From: Gammaproteobacteria bacterium
Lineage (GTDB): Bacteria; Pseudomonadota; Gammaproteobacteria; HK1
Direction: 5' to 3'
Length of the DNA stretch: 64,000 nucleotides
NCBI GenBank assembly: GCA_022824305.1
Contig: JAJEAD010000076.1
Span: forward strand, 248,001 to 312,000
Within the stretch, counting starts at the first letter, position 1. The number at the start of each line of letters is the position of its first letter. Below the pieces are notes generated by a model. It did no database searches. It worked only from the letters and a program-made list of their open reading frames with translations, and was not told the DNA's origin. A program made the position numbers and the translations under genes. Positions 44,788 through 53,375 of this stretch are shown piece after piece.

Positions 44788-46089
44788 TCAGCCGCGCTGG
44801 TAGTGCATCTGCCCGAAGGCTTCCATGTGCTTGACGAGCAGGTCTCCGTGCTTGCTCCACCACTCGGGAATGTTCCCGAACTCCTTGATGACCGCCTTGC
44901 CGTTCTCGATCACCACGACCGGCCAGTTGCCGACGAGCGCGTTGTCGATTCCGAAGAGCTCGTTGCCCCACCAGTCGGCCTCTCCGAAGGCGTGCAGCCC
45001 CGTGCCGCCTTCCTTCATCGCCGCGAGCACCGCGTCGGGCTCGACCGAGCCGGCCTTCACGGCCGCCGCCGTCCACAGGTCCATGATGGACGCGTACTCC
45101 CACGATACCGCACCCCATTCTCCCGGGTGGCGCTGGTTGTACTCCTCGAAGAAGCGGTTGGGCTCGCGGAAGTTCACTCCCTGGGTCTCGAGGGCCGGGT
45201 CGTCGAAGTCCGGGAACTGGAACACCAGCCCTTCCGCGAACTCCACCGAGGTCCGTTCGATGATCTTGTCGTAGAAGTCCGCGGTGCAGGAAATGATCTG
45301 CCCCTCGAAGCCCTGCAGATAGAGCTGCTCGCAGATGGGATGCACGTAGTCCGTGTACGCGGTGTCCAGGCACACGATGTCCGGCTTCGCGGAGAGCATC
45401 CGCGTCACGACCGGGGCGAAATCGGTGGTCGCCGGATCGAAGAGCAGCGGGTCGTCGAGAGCCTCGATGCCGGCTGCCTCGAAGGCCGCGAGGTAGGTCG
45501 CGACGGAAGGAATGCCGAGCGCATCGTCCTGGGCGCAGATGACGTAGTTCTCGAGCTCCGGCCGGTTGCGCGCGAGCCAGTCCACGCCGGTGACGTTGTA
45601 GATGGGATGCACCTCCGCGGGCGCCAGCAGCGTCGTCGTCTCCGGCGACAGGTCCGAGGGCAGCAGGGTGGAGAAGAGCATCCCCGTGTTGTCGGCGACC
45701 GGCTGCACCCCCGGCCAGGTATCGCCGCCGAGCATCATGATGAACTTGACGCCGTCCTCGTGGATGAGCTGGGTGGCGCCGGCCCGAGCCTTGCCCGGGT
45801 CGTACTCGTTGTCGTAGGCGACGAACTCGAAATGGTAGTTGTCGTCACCGATGTCCACGCCGCCGGCCGCGTTCATCCACTCACCCCAGATCCGGCAGCC
45901 ATCGAGGCCCGGCTTGCCCCAGGCCGCCACGTCGCCGGTGAGCGGCGCGAGAAATCCGATCTTGATCACATTGTCCGCGGCAAAGACGCGCTGCGGGAGC
46001 AGGCTGGCCGCCGCGAGCGCGCCGCTTGCCCTGGTCGCCGCGCCGATCAAGCGGCGGCGGCTCAATCTCTTCGAAAAGAAGTCACGCAT
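44788..46089 (-). CDS. ABC transporter substrate-binding protein (LivK-like, HAAT family)
   Basis: A 433-residue periplasmic binding protein with a probable Tat signal (LSRRRLIGAATRASG, then a hydrophobic stretch ending VFAAD). The mature part starts VIKIGFLAPLTGDVAAWG, the Peripla_BP_6 hallmark, and continues with AGATQLIHEDGVKFIMMLGG. It has a good ribosome site (GGAGG). First gene of the importer operon, with an AT-rich region in front. Its large size compared with LivK (about 370) fits members that bind amides or aromatic compounds, but ligand identity is not deducible. Confidence 0.9.
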   Translation of the reverse strand: MRDFFSKRLSRRRLIGAATRASGALAAASLLPQRVFAADNVIKIGFLAPLTGDVAAWGKPGLDGCRIWGEWMNAAGGVDIGDDNYHFEFVAYDNEYDPGKARAGATQLIHEDGVKFIMMLGGDTWPGVQPVADNTGMLFSTLLPSDLSPETTTLLAPAEVHPIYNVTGVDWLARNRPELENYVICAQDDALGIPSVATYLAAFEAAGIEALDDPLLFDPATTDFAPVVTRMLSAKPDIVCLDTAYTDYVHPICEQLYLQGFEGQIISCTADFYDKIIERTSVEFAEGLVFQFPDFDDPALETQGVNFREPNRFFEEYNQRHPGEWGAVSWEYASIMDLWTAAAVKAGSVEPDAVLAAMKEGGTGLHAFGEADWWGNELFGIDNALVGNWPVVVIENGKAVIKEFGNIPEWWSKHGDLLVKHMEAFGQMHYQRG

Positions 46090-46488
46090 TTGAACTTACC
46101 TCCTCGAGAATGTCGCCGAATTCAGGTTCCGGCCTCGATCGGTGGAGCGGTACAAAATTTGATCAATGTTTAACATTTGTACACGCTTGGCGTCGAAACT
46201 ACCGAGAAAATCCGGTGCCCGCAAGCAAATCGAAAACATGAACGCTTTTTCTGAACCAATTGAAATCCAATGGTTTAGGTGACACGAAGCGTAGCGGGCG
46301 CAGAGCCGACATCAGGCGCCGGTCTCCGCGGCAAGGCCTGTCCGCCCGCCTGCAGCGGCGGCCGCGAATCGGCGTCGATGTCGAGCTCCCCGCTCCCGGA
46401 CGACCACGTGCGACCCCCGGTGGTAGACTCGGCTTCACTCTCGGATCCCGACCTTCACCCTCCGATCGAAGCACCGCCCCGCTCGCCG
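46090..46488. other. Gene-free divergent regulatory region of the importer and Rieske 2
   Basis: About 400 bases between two divergent starts. The segment 46150-46275 is markedly AT-rich compared with everything around it and holds an inverted repeat (listed separately). The remainder toward Rieske 2 is GC-rich with no recognisable gene. No regulator gene is encoded nearby. Confidence 0.6.
46150..46182. promoter_or_regulatory. AT-rich dyad, possible operator
   Basis: GTACAAA (46150-46156) and TTTGTAC (46176-46182) form a perfect inverted repeat 19 bases apart, enclosing the palindrome TGATCA (46160-46165). It lies about 60-95 bases upstream of the binding-protein start. Likely a transcription-factor site; the regulator is unknown. 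Confidence 0.45.
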
Positions 46489-47832
46489 ATGTCCGCCACC
46501 CCTGAGCAGCGCGCTTCGCCCTACAACGGGTACCACCGGGTATCGGAGGCGGGCGAGGATCCGGAGCTCACGCACACCGGTCCGCGAACGCCCTGCGGCG
46601 AGTATTTCCGGCGATTCTGGATGCCGGTGGCGATGAGCGAGCAGGTCGGCCGGCACGCGGTCGCCGTCAGGGTGCTGGGAGAGGAGCTCGTTCTCTTTCG
46701 GGACCTGTCCGGCCGGCTCGGATTGCTGCACAAGCACTGCAGCCATCGGCGCGCGTCGCTCGAGTACGGGATCATCGCGGAGCGCGGGATCCGCTGCTGC
46801 TATCACGGCTGGCTCTTCGACGTGGACGGCACCATCCTGGAGGTGCCCGGAGAGCCCGAAGGGAGCCCGATACCGCGCCGCCTGCGCCATGGCGCCTACC
46901 CGGTGCGTGAGCACGCCGGCCTGGTCTTCGCCTACCTCGGGCCGCCGGAAGCGGAGCCTGCGTTTCCCATGCTCGACACGTTCTCGCTGCCCGGGGACGA
47001 GCTCGTCCCCTACGCCATCGACTATCCCTGCAACTGGCTGCAGGTGGCCGAGAACCCGATGGACCCCTTCCACAGCGTGTTCCTGCACACCCGGGTGACG
47101 CGTGCGCACTTCAATCCCGCCTGGGGCACGATGCCGGTGGTGGAGTGGCATCCGCTCGAGGATCGCACCGGCATCTTCCTCACCAACGTGCGTCGCTGGC
47201 AGGAGTTCATCTGGGTACGGACCGCGGAGGTGATGTTGCCCGCCATCGCGCAGCCTCCCGACATCTACCAGAACCCGGATCGCGAGAAGTTCTTTCCCGG
47301 CGTCGGAATCACCAAGTGGACGGTCCCGGTGGACGACACCCACTGCCGGATCGTCGCCTGGCGCCACTTCAACCCCGAGCTGGACCTCGACGGGAAGGGT
47401 GACCGCACCAGGGTAGGACTGAACCGGGTGGACTTCGTCGGACAGACCGGTGTCGAGCGCTCCTACGAGGAAGGGCTCGCCCTGCCGGGAGACTACGAGG
47501 CGCAGGTTTCCCAGGGCGCCATCACCCGGCATGCGGAAGAGCAGCTCGCGACCACCGACAAGGGGGTGGCGCTGTACCGGCGGATGCTGCGCCGAGCGAT
47601 CCGTGACCTCGAGGCCGGCCGGGAACCCCCGCAGCCACGTCCCGGCCCGAACGGCGAGATTCCCACCCTCGCCGGCGACGTCATTCTGCGCGTGCCCGTC
47701 TCCAACCGGGATGACCGGTCGCTGCAGCGCCGGATGGGACAGGAGATCGGACACATCGTCCACGACACCATGGGCCTGCCACGCCCCGCTCGCCGCGCCG
47801 CGATCGAAGAGCGGGCGCGCGCACTGACCTGA
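46489..47832 (+). CDS. Rieske non-heme iron oxygenase alpha subunit (2)
   Basis: 447 residues from ATG (MSATPEQRASPYNG). Rieske ligands are C84-S-H86 and C103-C-Y-H106; iron-site residues are D192, H195 and H200 in AENPMDPFHSVFLH. This layout resembles vanillate/phthalate-type monooxygenases and many uncharacterised proteins. It has the same length and a near-identical layout to Rieske 3 at 58.7 kb (for example GVRCCYHGW-type segment, VREHAGLVFAYLGPP against VREYKGLVFAYFGPP), so they are paralogues. It starts the rightward line of Rieske, 2-OG oxygenase, hyuA, hyuB. No reductase partner is present. Confidence 0.88.
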   Translation: MSATPEQRASPYNGYHRVSEAGEDPELTHTGPRTPCGEYFRRFWMPVAMSEQVGRHAVAVRVLGEELVLFRDLSGRLGLLHKHCSHRRASLEYGIIAERGIRCCYHGWLFDVDGTILEVPGEPEGSPIPRRLRHGAYPVREHAGLVFAYLGPPEAEPAFPMLDTFSLPGDELVPYAIDYPCNWLQVAENPMDPFHSVFLHTRVTRAHFNPAWGTMPVVEWHPLEDRTGIFLTNVRRWQEFIWVRTAEVMLPAIAQPPDIYQNPDREKFFPGVGITKWTVPVDDTHCRIVAWRHFNPELDLDGKGDRTRVGLNRVDFVGQTGVERSYEEGLALPGDYEAQVSQGAITRHAEEQLATTDKGVALYRRMLRRAIRDLEAGREPPQPRPGPNGEIPTLAGDVILRVPVSNRDDRSLQRRMGQEIGHIVHDTMGLPRPARRAAIEERARALT

Positions 47833-47867
47833 GTCGGCAGGGCCGCGAGACAGAAGGAGGAGCATCG

Positions 47868-48830
47868 ATGGAACCCGCGACGGCGAGACGGCTGGACGCC
47901 GCTGACGTTCCGGTCATTGACATCGGCCCGCTGCGTGACGGCTCCGACCCGGTGGCGGTGGGCCGGCGCCTCGCATGGGCCGCCACCGAGGTGGGGTTCA
48001 TCTACGTCGAGAACCACGGCGTGCCTTCCTCCCTCATCGAGAATGCGCGCGGTGCGGGCCTCGAGTTCTTCCGAATGCCCGAGGAGGCGAAGCAGGAGGC
48101 GGCCACCAACGAGTTCCACCACGGCTGGCTCCGGCCCGGCTCGACGAAGATGTACGACGACGCCCGGCCCGACCTCAAGGAGAGCTTCAACTGGGGGATT
48201 GAACGCGCAGGGGACGAGGCCCCTCCTGCCAATCCGCTCCTGGGCCCGAACGTGTGGCCCCCTCGCATGCCCTCGCTTCGAGACGCGGTGTATCCCTTCT
48301 TCCGGGCGGCGAGCGCCTGCGCGGAAGACCTCCTGCGCGGATTCGCCCTCGGCGCGGGGCTCGAGGCGGAGCACTTCATTCACCAGCGCGAGTGGCCGCT
48401 CAGCCGAGGCTCCCTGCAGTACTACCCTCCGCCCCCGCCCGAGGCGAGCGGAGCTCGATTCGGAGTGGCCCCCCACACCGATTTCGGCGTGCTCACGGTG
48501 CTGTGCCAGGACGACGTGGGCGGGCTCCAGATCCGGCGACTGGACGGCGAGTGGGCCGCGGTGCCGCCCATTGCCGGCACCTTCGTGGTCAATGTCGGCG
48601 ACCTGCTCGAGCGCTGGTCCAGGCGACGCTACCGCTCGACGCCCCACCGGGTGATCAATTCGAGCGGCCGCGAGCGCCTTTCGCTGGTGCTCGCCTACGA
48701 TCCCGAGTTCGAGACCCTCATCGACCCCGCCACCTTCCCCGCCGGAGACGAGGCCCCGGGCGACCCGCCCATCGCCTGCGGCGACTACCTCCTGTGGCGA
48801 TTCAGAAAGGCCTTCTCCTACCGCCGGTGA
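47868..48830 (+). CDS. 2-oxoglutarate/Fe(II)-dependent oxygenase, isopenicillin-N-synthase-like
   Basis: A 320-residue oxygenase of the DIOX_N/2OG-FeII_Oxy type. Iron ligands H203-T-D205 and H260, with 2-oxoglutarate-binding R270-L-S272, are all present. The N-terminal segment VPVIDIGPL and VGFIYVENHGV are typical. It has a strong Shine-Dalgarno (AAGGAGG). Substrate unknown; relatives hydroxylate or oxidatively cleave amino acids, hormones and heterocycles. Its stop overlaps hyuA as GTGA, so the two proteins are made together. Confidence 0.88.
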   Translation: MEPATARRLDAADVPVIDIGPLRDGSDPVAVGRRLAWAATEVGFIYVENHGVPSSLIENARGAGLEFFRMPEEAKQEAATNEFHHGWLRPGSTKMYDDARPDLKESFNWGIERAGDEAPPANPLLGPNVWPPRMPSLRDAVYPFFRAASACAEDLLRGFALGAGLEAEHFIHQREWPLSRGSLQYYPPPPPEASGARFGVAPHTDFGVLTVLCQDDVGGLQIRRLDGEWAAVPPIAGTFVVNVGDLLERWSRRRYRSTPHRVINSSGRERLSLVLAYDPEFETLIDPATFPAGDEAPGDPPIACGDYLLWRFRKAFSYRR

Positions 48831-50929
48831 GGCGTACCGGCGCAACAACTTCGCCGATCACGAAAACCATCCGCGTCGCAACAGATGTCGGCGGGACATT
48901 CACCGATCTGCTGGTCCTGGAACACGATGGAAGCACCGGGGAAGCGGCGGTCCGCAGTGCCAAGACCGACACCACCTCGCCGCACTACGAGGAGGGCGTG
49001 TTCGACGTCATGGCGAAGGCGGGTATCGTGGCGAACGCGGTGGACTTCCTCGCCCACGGGACAACGGTGGTCATCAATGCGCTGACCGAACGCACCGGGG
49101 TGAAGGTCGGCCTCATCACCACTCAGGGCTTCCGCGACACGCTGGAGATCGCGCGCGGCAACCGGCCCGATTTCTTCAACCTGCACTATCACAAGCCCGA
49201 ACCCTTCGTGCCGCGCCGCCTGCGCCGCGAGCTGCCGGGCCGCATCGACTACCACGGCAACGAGATGCGCGCCCTCGACCTCACGGCGCTACCCGGCATC
49301 GTCGACGACTTCAGGGCGGCCGGGGTGGAGGCCGTCGCGATCTGCTTCATTCATTCCTACGCGAATCCTGCCCACGAGCAGGCCGCGCTCGCCGCACTCG
49401 GGCAACTCTGGCCCGGTGTCGCCGCCATTTCCTCCCACGAGATAACGCGCGAGTGGCGCGAGTACGAGCGTACCAGTACCGCCGTTCTCTCGGCCTACGT
49501 GCAGCCGTTGGCGGAGCGCTACCTGCAGCGCCTCGACGCGGGTCTCGACGAGCGTGGCTTCGCCGGCGGCCTCTACATCATGCGGTCCAACTGCGGCGTC
49601 GATTCCGTCGACACCGTCTCGCGTGTGCCCATCACCATGGTGGAATCCGGACCGGCCTCCGGTGTGTGGGGCGCGGCCGAGCTCGGCCGCCTCATCGGCG
49701 AGCCCAACGTGCTGGCGCTCGACATCGGCGGCACGACCGCCAAGTGCTCGCTGATCGAGGACGCGCACGTGCGCATCAAGACCGACTACTGGATCGGGCG
49801 GGATCGCACCCGGGCCGGCTATCCCGTCATGGTGCCGGTCGTGGACCTGGTGGAGATCGGCAACGGCGGCGGCTCCATCGCCTGGGTGGACGACTTCGGC
49901 AAGCTGCGGGTGGGGCCGCGCTCCGCCGGCGCGGTGCCGGGTCCCGCGGCCTACGGACGCGGCGGGACCGAGGCGACGACGACCGACGCCAATCTCTGGT
50001 TGGGGCGCATCAATCGGGACTACTTCTGCGGCGGCGCGCTTCAGGCCGACATGGATGCGGTGCGCAAAGCGATTGAGGCGGTGGGCGCGCGGCTCGGCGC
50101 CGATGCCGACGAGGCCGCGCGCGGGATCGTGCGCATCGCGAACAGCAACATGGTCAACGCGCTCAAGCTGGTCTCGGTCAATCGCGGCTTCGACCCCCGC
50201 GACTTTACGCTGATCGCCTTCGGCGGCGGCGGCGCAATGCACGCGGTGGCCCTCGCACAGGAGCTCGGCGTCGCCAGGGTAGTGGTGCCGGCGGACGCCT
50301 CCGTGTTCTCGGCCTGGGGCATGATGATGTCGGACCTGCGCCGCGACGATGTCGTCACCCTGCTCGTCGATCTCGACGCCGGGAACGCCGCCGCCATCGA
50401 GGCCGCATTCGCCGAAACCGAGGGGCGGGCGCGCAAGCGCTTCGCGGACGAGGGGATCGACCCATCCGCGATCAGGCTCATGCGCTTCGGCCGGTTCCGC
50501 TACCAGAACCAGGAGCACACCACCGAGGTGCCGCTCGAGGCCGGCCGGGTGACGGCGGATCGCGTCGCCGCCATCGAGGCCGCATTCCACGAGACCTATG
50601 AGCGCGAGTACACCTACCGACTCGATGCGCCGGTGGAGATGGTGGGTCTTCACGTGGTGGCCCGGGTCGAGATCGGGAAGCTCACCATGACGCGGCGTCA
50701 GGCGACGGGCAGAACGCTCGAGGAGGCGCGGAAGGGCCGCCGCCGCGTCGATTACGCGCTCGAAGGGCGGCACGAGGCGGCGATCTACGACGGCGAGAGG
50801 CTGGAGCCGGGCATGGCCTTCGCGGGCCCCGCCATCGTCGAGGACCCCGGCAGCACGATCGTCGTTCACCCCGGCAACCGGGTGGAGGTGGACGACTTCG
50901 GCAACATCCGTATCCACACCCGGGTCTGA
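48827..50929 (+). CDS. hyuA: Hydantoinase/oxoprolinase family protein, HyuA-type ATPase subunit
   Basis: 700 residues from a GTG overlapping the previous stop. The ASKHA-fold ATPase motif ATDVGGTFTDLLV is near residue 20; LAHGTTVVINALTERTG, NVLALDIGGTTAKCSLIE and FGGGGAMHAVALAQELG follow. The HyuA/HyuB family hydrolyses cyclic amides with ATP (N-methylhydantoin, 5-oxoproline) or carboxylates ketones (acetone, acetophenone). The third, small subunit of acetone carboxylase is absent, which favours the amidohydrolase role. It is followed 3 bases later by hyuB. Confidence 0.92.
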   Translation: MRRTGATTSPITKTIRVATDVGGTFTDLLVLEHDGSTGEAAVRSAKTDTTSPHYEEGVFDVMAKAGIVANAVDFLAHGTTVVINALTERTGVKVGLITTQGFRDTLEIARGNRPDFFNLHYHKPEPFVPRRLRRELPGRIDYHGNEMRALDLTALPGIVDDFRAAGVEAVAICFIHSYANPAHEQAALAALGQLWPGVAAISSHEITREWREYERTSTAVLSAYVQPLAERYLQRLDAGLDERGFAGGLYIMRSNCGVDSVDTVSRVPITMVESGPASGVWGAAELGRLIGEPNVLALDIGGTTAKCSLIEDAHVRIKTDYWIGRDRTRAGYPVMVPVVDLVEIGNGGGSIAWVDDFGKLRVGPRSAGAVPGPAAYGRGGTEATTTDANLWLGRINRDYFCGGALQADMDAVRKAIEAVGARLGADADEAARGIVRIANSNMVNALKLVSVNRGFDPRDFTLIAFGGGGAMHAVALAQELGVARVVVPADASVFSAWGMMMSDLRRDDVVTLLVDLDAGNAAAIEAAFAETEGRARKRFADEGIDPSAIRLMRFGRFRYQNQEHTTEVPLEAGRVTADRVAAIEAAFHETYEREYTYRLDAPVEMVGLHVVARVEIGKLTMTRRQATGRTLEEARKGRRRVDYALEGRHEAAIYDGERLEPGMAFAGPAIVEDPGSTIVVHPGNRVEVDDFGNIRIHTRV

Positions 50930-50932
50930 ACG

Positions 50933-52624
50933 ATGTACGAAAGGACGGTGACGACTATGACGAAGGATCCGATCACGCTCGAGATCATCCAGAACTCGCT
51001 GCAGAGCGCGGCCGACGAGATGTTCGCCGCCATGAAGAAGACGGCGATGAGCTCGATCATCTACGAGGTGCTCGACATGGGCACCGGAATCACCGACGCC
51101 AGGGGCGAGATCGCCTGCTCCGGCGCCGGCATCCCGGCCTTCGTCGGTGTGCTCGACAAGGCGGTGACGGTGATCGTCGACAAGTTCAGCGGGCCCGACG
51201 CGGTCGAGCCCGGCGATGTTTTCGTCACCAACGACCCCTACTACGGTGGGGTGACGCACCTCAACGACATCGTTGTGGTGATGCCGGTCTTCGCCGACGA
51301 ACGCATCATTGCCTGGACCGCGAACATCGCGCACAACTCGGACGTGGGCGGCATGGCGCCGGGCTCCCTCACCGGCGAGGCGACGGAGATCTTCCAGGAA
51401 GGGCTCAGGCTGCCGGCCGTCAAGATGATCTCTCGGGGCGAGCCAATCCCGCCGGTGATGGAGATCATCAAGGTCAACTCGCGCATGCCCGAGGTGCTGG
51501 AAGGCGACGTGTGGGCGGCGATCGCCTCGGTCCGCATCGGCACCGCCAGGCTGGCGGAGATCGCCGGGAAGTACGGCACCGCCACCTTCGAGCAGGCGAT
51601 GACCGCCTTCATGGACTATGGCGAGCGCGTCTCCCGATCGGCGCTCGCCACGCTGCCCAGGGGCACCTTCTCGCTCTCGGAGGAGCAGGACGACGGCCAG
51701 GCCTTCAACGTGGCGATCACCATCGGGGACGGCGAGTTCCTCGTCGATCTGCGGGACAACCCGGACCAGGCGAAAGGCCCGGTCAACACCAGCCGGGACA
51801 GCGTGATGGTGGCGGCGCAGATGATCTTCAAGTCGCTCACCGATCCCCATTCGCCCTGCAACGCCGGCTCTTTTCGCCCGATCCGCCTGGAGACCCGGGA
51901 GGGCTCGGTGTTCCACGCCAGGGAGCCCGCGCCGGTCGGCTTCTACTACGAGATCGACCTCCGGGCCTACGATCTCATGTGGCGCTGTCTCGCCCGGCAC
52001 ATGCCGGAGCGCCTCGCGGCCGGGCACTTCGCCTCGGTGTGCGGCACCTTCATCGGCGGCATCCATCCCGATACCGGCCGCCAGTACACGATCATCGAGC
52101 CGCAGCTCGGCGGTTGGGGCGGACGCGAGGGGCGCGACGGAAACAGCGCGATGTTCAGCGCCTTCCACGGCGAGACCTTCAACTGCCCGGCCGAGGTCAA
52201 CGAGGCGCGCAACGGGCTCCATGTCGACCAGATGGCGCTCAACCTGGAGCCCGGCGGTGAAGGACGTTTCATCGGCGGGCGGGGCATCGTCATGGACTAT
52301 CGCGTACGCGCCGACGACGGCTTTCTCACGGTGGGCTACACGCGCTCGAAGTTCCCCGCCTGGGGGCTTGACGGCGGAAACGAAGGCTCGCCCAACTACG
52401 TCGAGTTCATCCCGAGGCAAGGGGAGCGCCGGCGCTTCGCCTTCGTCTCCGGGCTCAAGACGCAACGGGACGACGTGATCCGCGTGGTGACCGGCAACGG
52501 CGGCGGCTTCGGCGACCCCAGGACGCGCGACCCCGACCTCGTGCGCCGGGACGTGAGGAGCGGCCTCATCAGCGCGGAACGCGCCCACGAGGTGTACGGA
52601 GTCAGCGTCGACCCGGCCGACTGA
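50933..52624 (+). CDS. hyuB: Hydantoinase B/oxoprolinase family protein, HyuB-type subunit
   Basis: 563 residues from ATG; a second ATG at 50957 (MTKDPITLEIIQNSL) matches the family start better and may be correct. Hallmarks: DPITLEIIQNSLQSAADEM, VFVTNDPYYGGVTHLNDI, HNSDVGGMAPGS, and a Gly-rich C-terminus RVVTGNGGGFGDPRTRDP. Forms the catalytic complex with HyuA. N-methylhydantoin to N-carbamoylsarcosine is one known reaction and would connect with the sarcosine oxidase genes downstream; this is inference. Confidence 0.92.
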   Translation: MYERTVTTMTKDPITLEIIQNSLQSAADEMFAAMKKTAMSSIIYEVLDMGTGITDARGEIACSGAGIPAFVGVLDKAVTVIVDKFSGPDAVEPGDVFVTNDPYYGGVTHLNDIVVVMPVFADERIIAWTANIAHNSDVGGMAPGSLTGEATEIFQEGLRLPAVKMISRGEPIPPVMEIIKVNSRMPEVLEGDVWAAIASVRIGTARLAEIAGKYGTATFEQAMTAFMDYGERVSRSALATLPRGTFSLSEEQDDGQAFNVAITIGDGEFLVDLRDNPDQAKGPVNTSRDSVMVAAQMIFKSLTDPHSPCNAGSFRPIRLETREGSVFHAREPAPVGFYYEIDLRAYDLMWRCLARHMPERLAAGHFASVCGTFIGGIHPDTGRQYTIIEPQLGGWGGREGRDGNSAMFSAFHGETFNCPAEVNEARNGLHVDQMALNLEPGGEGRFIGGRGIVMDYRVRADDGFLTVGYTRSKFPAWGLDGGNEGSPNYVEFIPRQGERRRFAFVSGLKTQRDDVIRVVTGNGGGFGDPRTRDPDLVRRDVRSGLISAERAHEVYGVSVDPAD

Positions 52625-52844
52625 GTGGCGACCGACAACGGGAGGTGCGCACCACGCGGAGACCGGGCGCGGGCCGCTTGCGGCCGGGCGCCGCCGCCCG
52701 ATCCGCACACCACGTATAACGCACGCCAGGGTCCTTTGCGATGAACTTCATGCGGCACACCCGCGGCGCCCGGATAGAATCGGGAACCGCCGAGGGGCGG
52801 AAAGCGGCGAGGGCGCCGCCGGCAATCCTTCACGGAGTTCCAGA

Positions 52845-53273
52845 ATGGACGAGCAATGGCTGTACCAGATTCGCCTCGAGCTCGTGGACTCATCCGCCGA
52901 AGCGGCCCGCCACGAGCCGGCCGACCCGGTTCTCGAACCTCTCTCTCTCGTGTTGCGGAAGCACGGGGCGACGCTTCAGTGTCAGTTCGATGCCTTCGCG
53001 GCGTACGTCGCCGAGGCGGAGCGGACGGGCACCGGGAAGTTCCCCCTCTACGCGTGGACCAGGGCGACCATCGAAGACCCAACGAAGGAAGCGAAGTACA
53101 TCAAGTCGTTCGCACTGCACATCGAAGGCGAAGCGGTCTACGCCCGGGAGAAGGCCGAGGCCCTGGAGGCGGAGCTGCGGCCCCTCGTCGGCGGCTCCAT
53201 CGTGGCGGCGATGTCCAAGCACGACACCAATCCGGCAAACAACCCGCAGCCGCCGAAGCGCTGTCGCGCCTGA
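52845..53273 (+). CDS. Unknown 142-residue protein between hyuB and soxB
   Basis: Not recognised. The protein is soluble-looking and helical, with an acidic N-terminal half (QIRLELVDSSAEAARHEPAD), a middle FDAFAAYVAEAE, a segment FPLYAWTRATIEDPTKEAKYI and a Pro/Lys-rich end. It starts with ATG behind a GGAG about eight bases upstream, 220 bases after hyuB, and ends about 100 bases before soxB. Even codon-position GC bias along its length supports coding, judged by eye. Confidence 0.6.
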   Translation: MDEQWLYQIRLELVDSSAEAARHEPADPVLEPLSLVLRKHGATLQCQFDAFAAYVAEAERTGTGKFPLYAWTRATIEDPTKEAKYIKSFALHIEGEAVYAREKAEALEAELRPLVGGSIVAAMSKHDTNPANNPQPPKRCRA

Positions 53274-53375
53274 GCCGGACGCCTGGGCATCGCGAGTGTC
53301 GCAGGCGGATGCCGGGGGCGAAGCGCCTTGACACGGGCGGTGGAGAGGGCGAACTTGGGCGTGGAGGAACTTCCG

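Noticed and set aside
48827..52624. Acetone or acetophenone carboxylase
   Set aside because: No gamma/small subunit gene is present and the neighbourhood is amine- and amide-related; an amidohydrolase role fits better, though not proven.
49289..52708. A 1139-codon minus-strand frame opposite hyuA-hyuB
   Set aside because: Antisense shadow of two clearly recognised genes; His/Asp/Val-rich composition typical of a reverse-complement frame.
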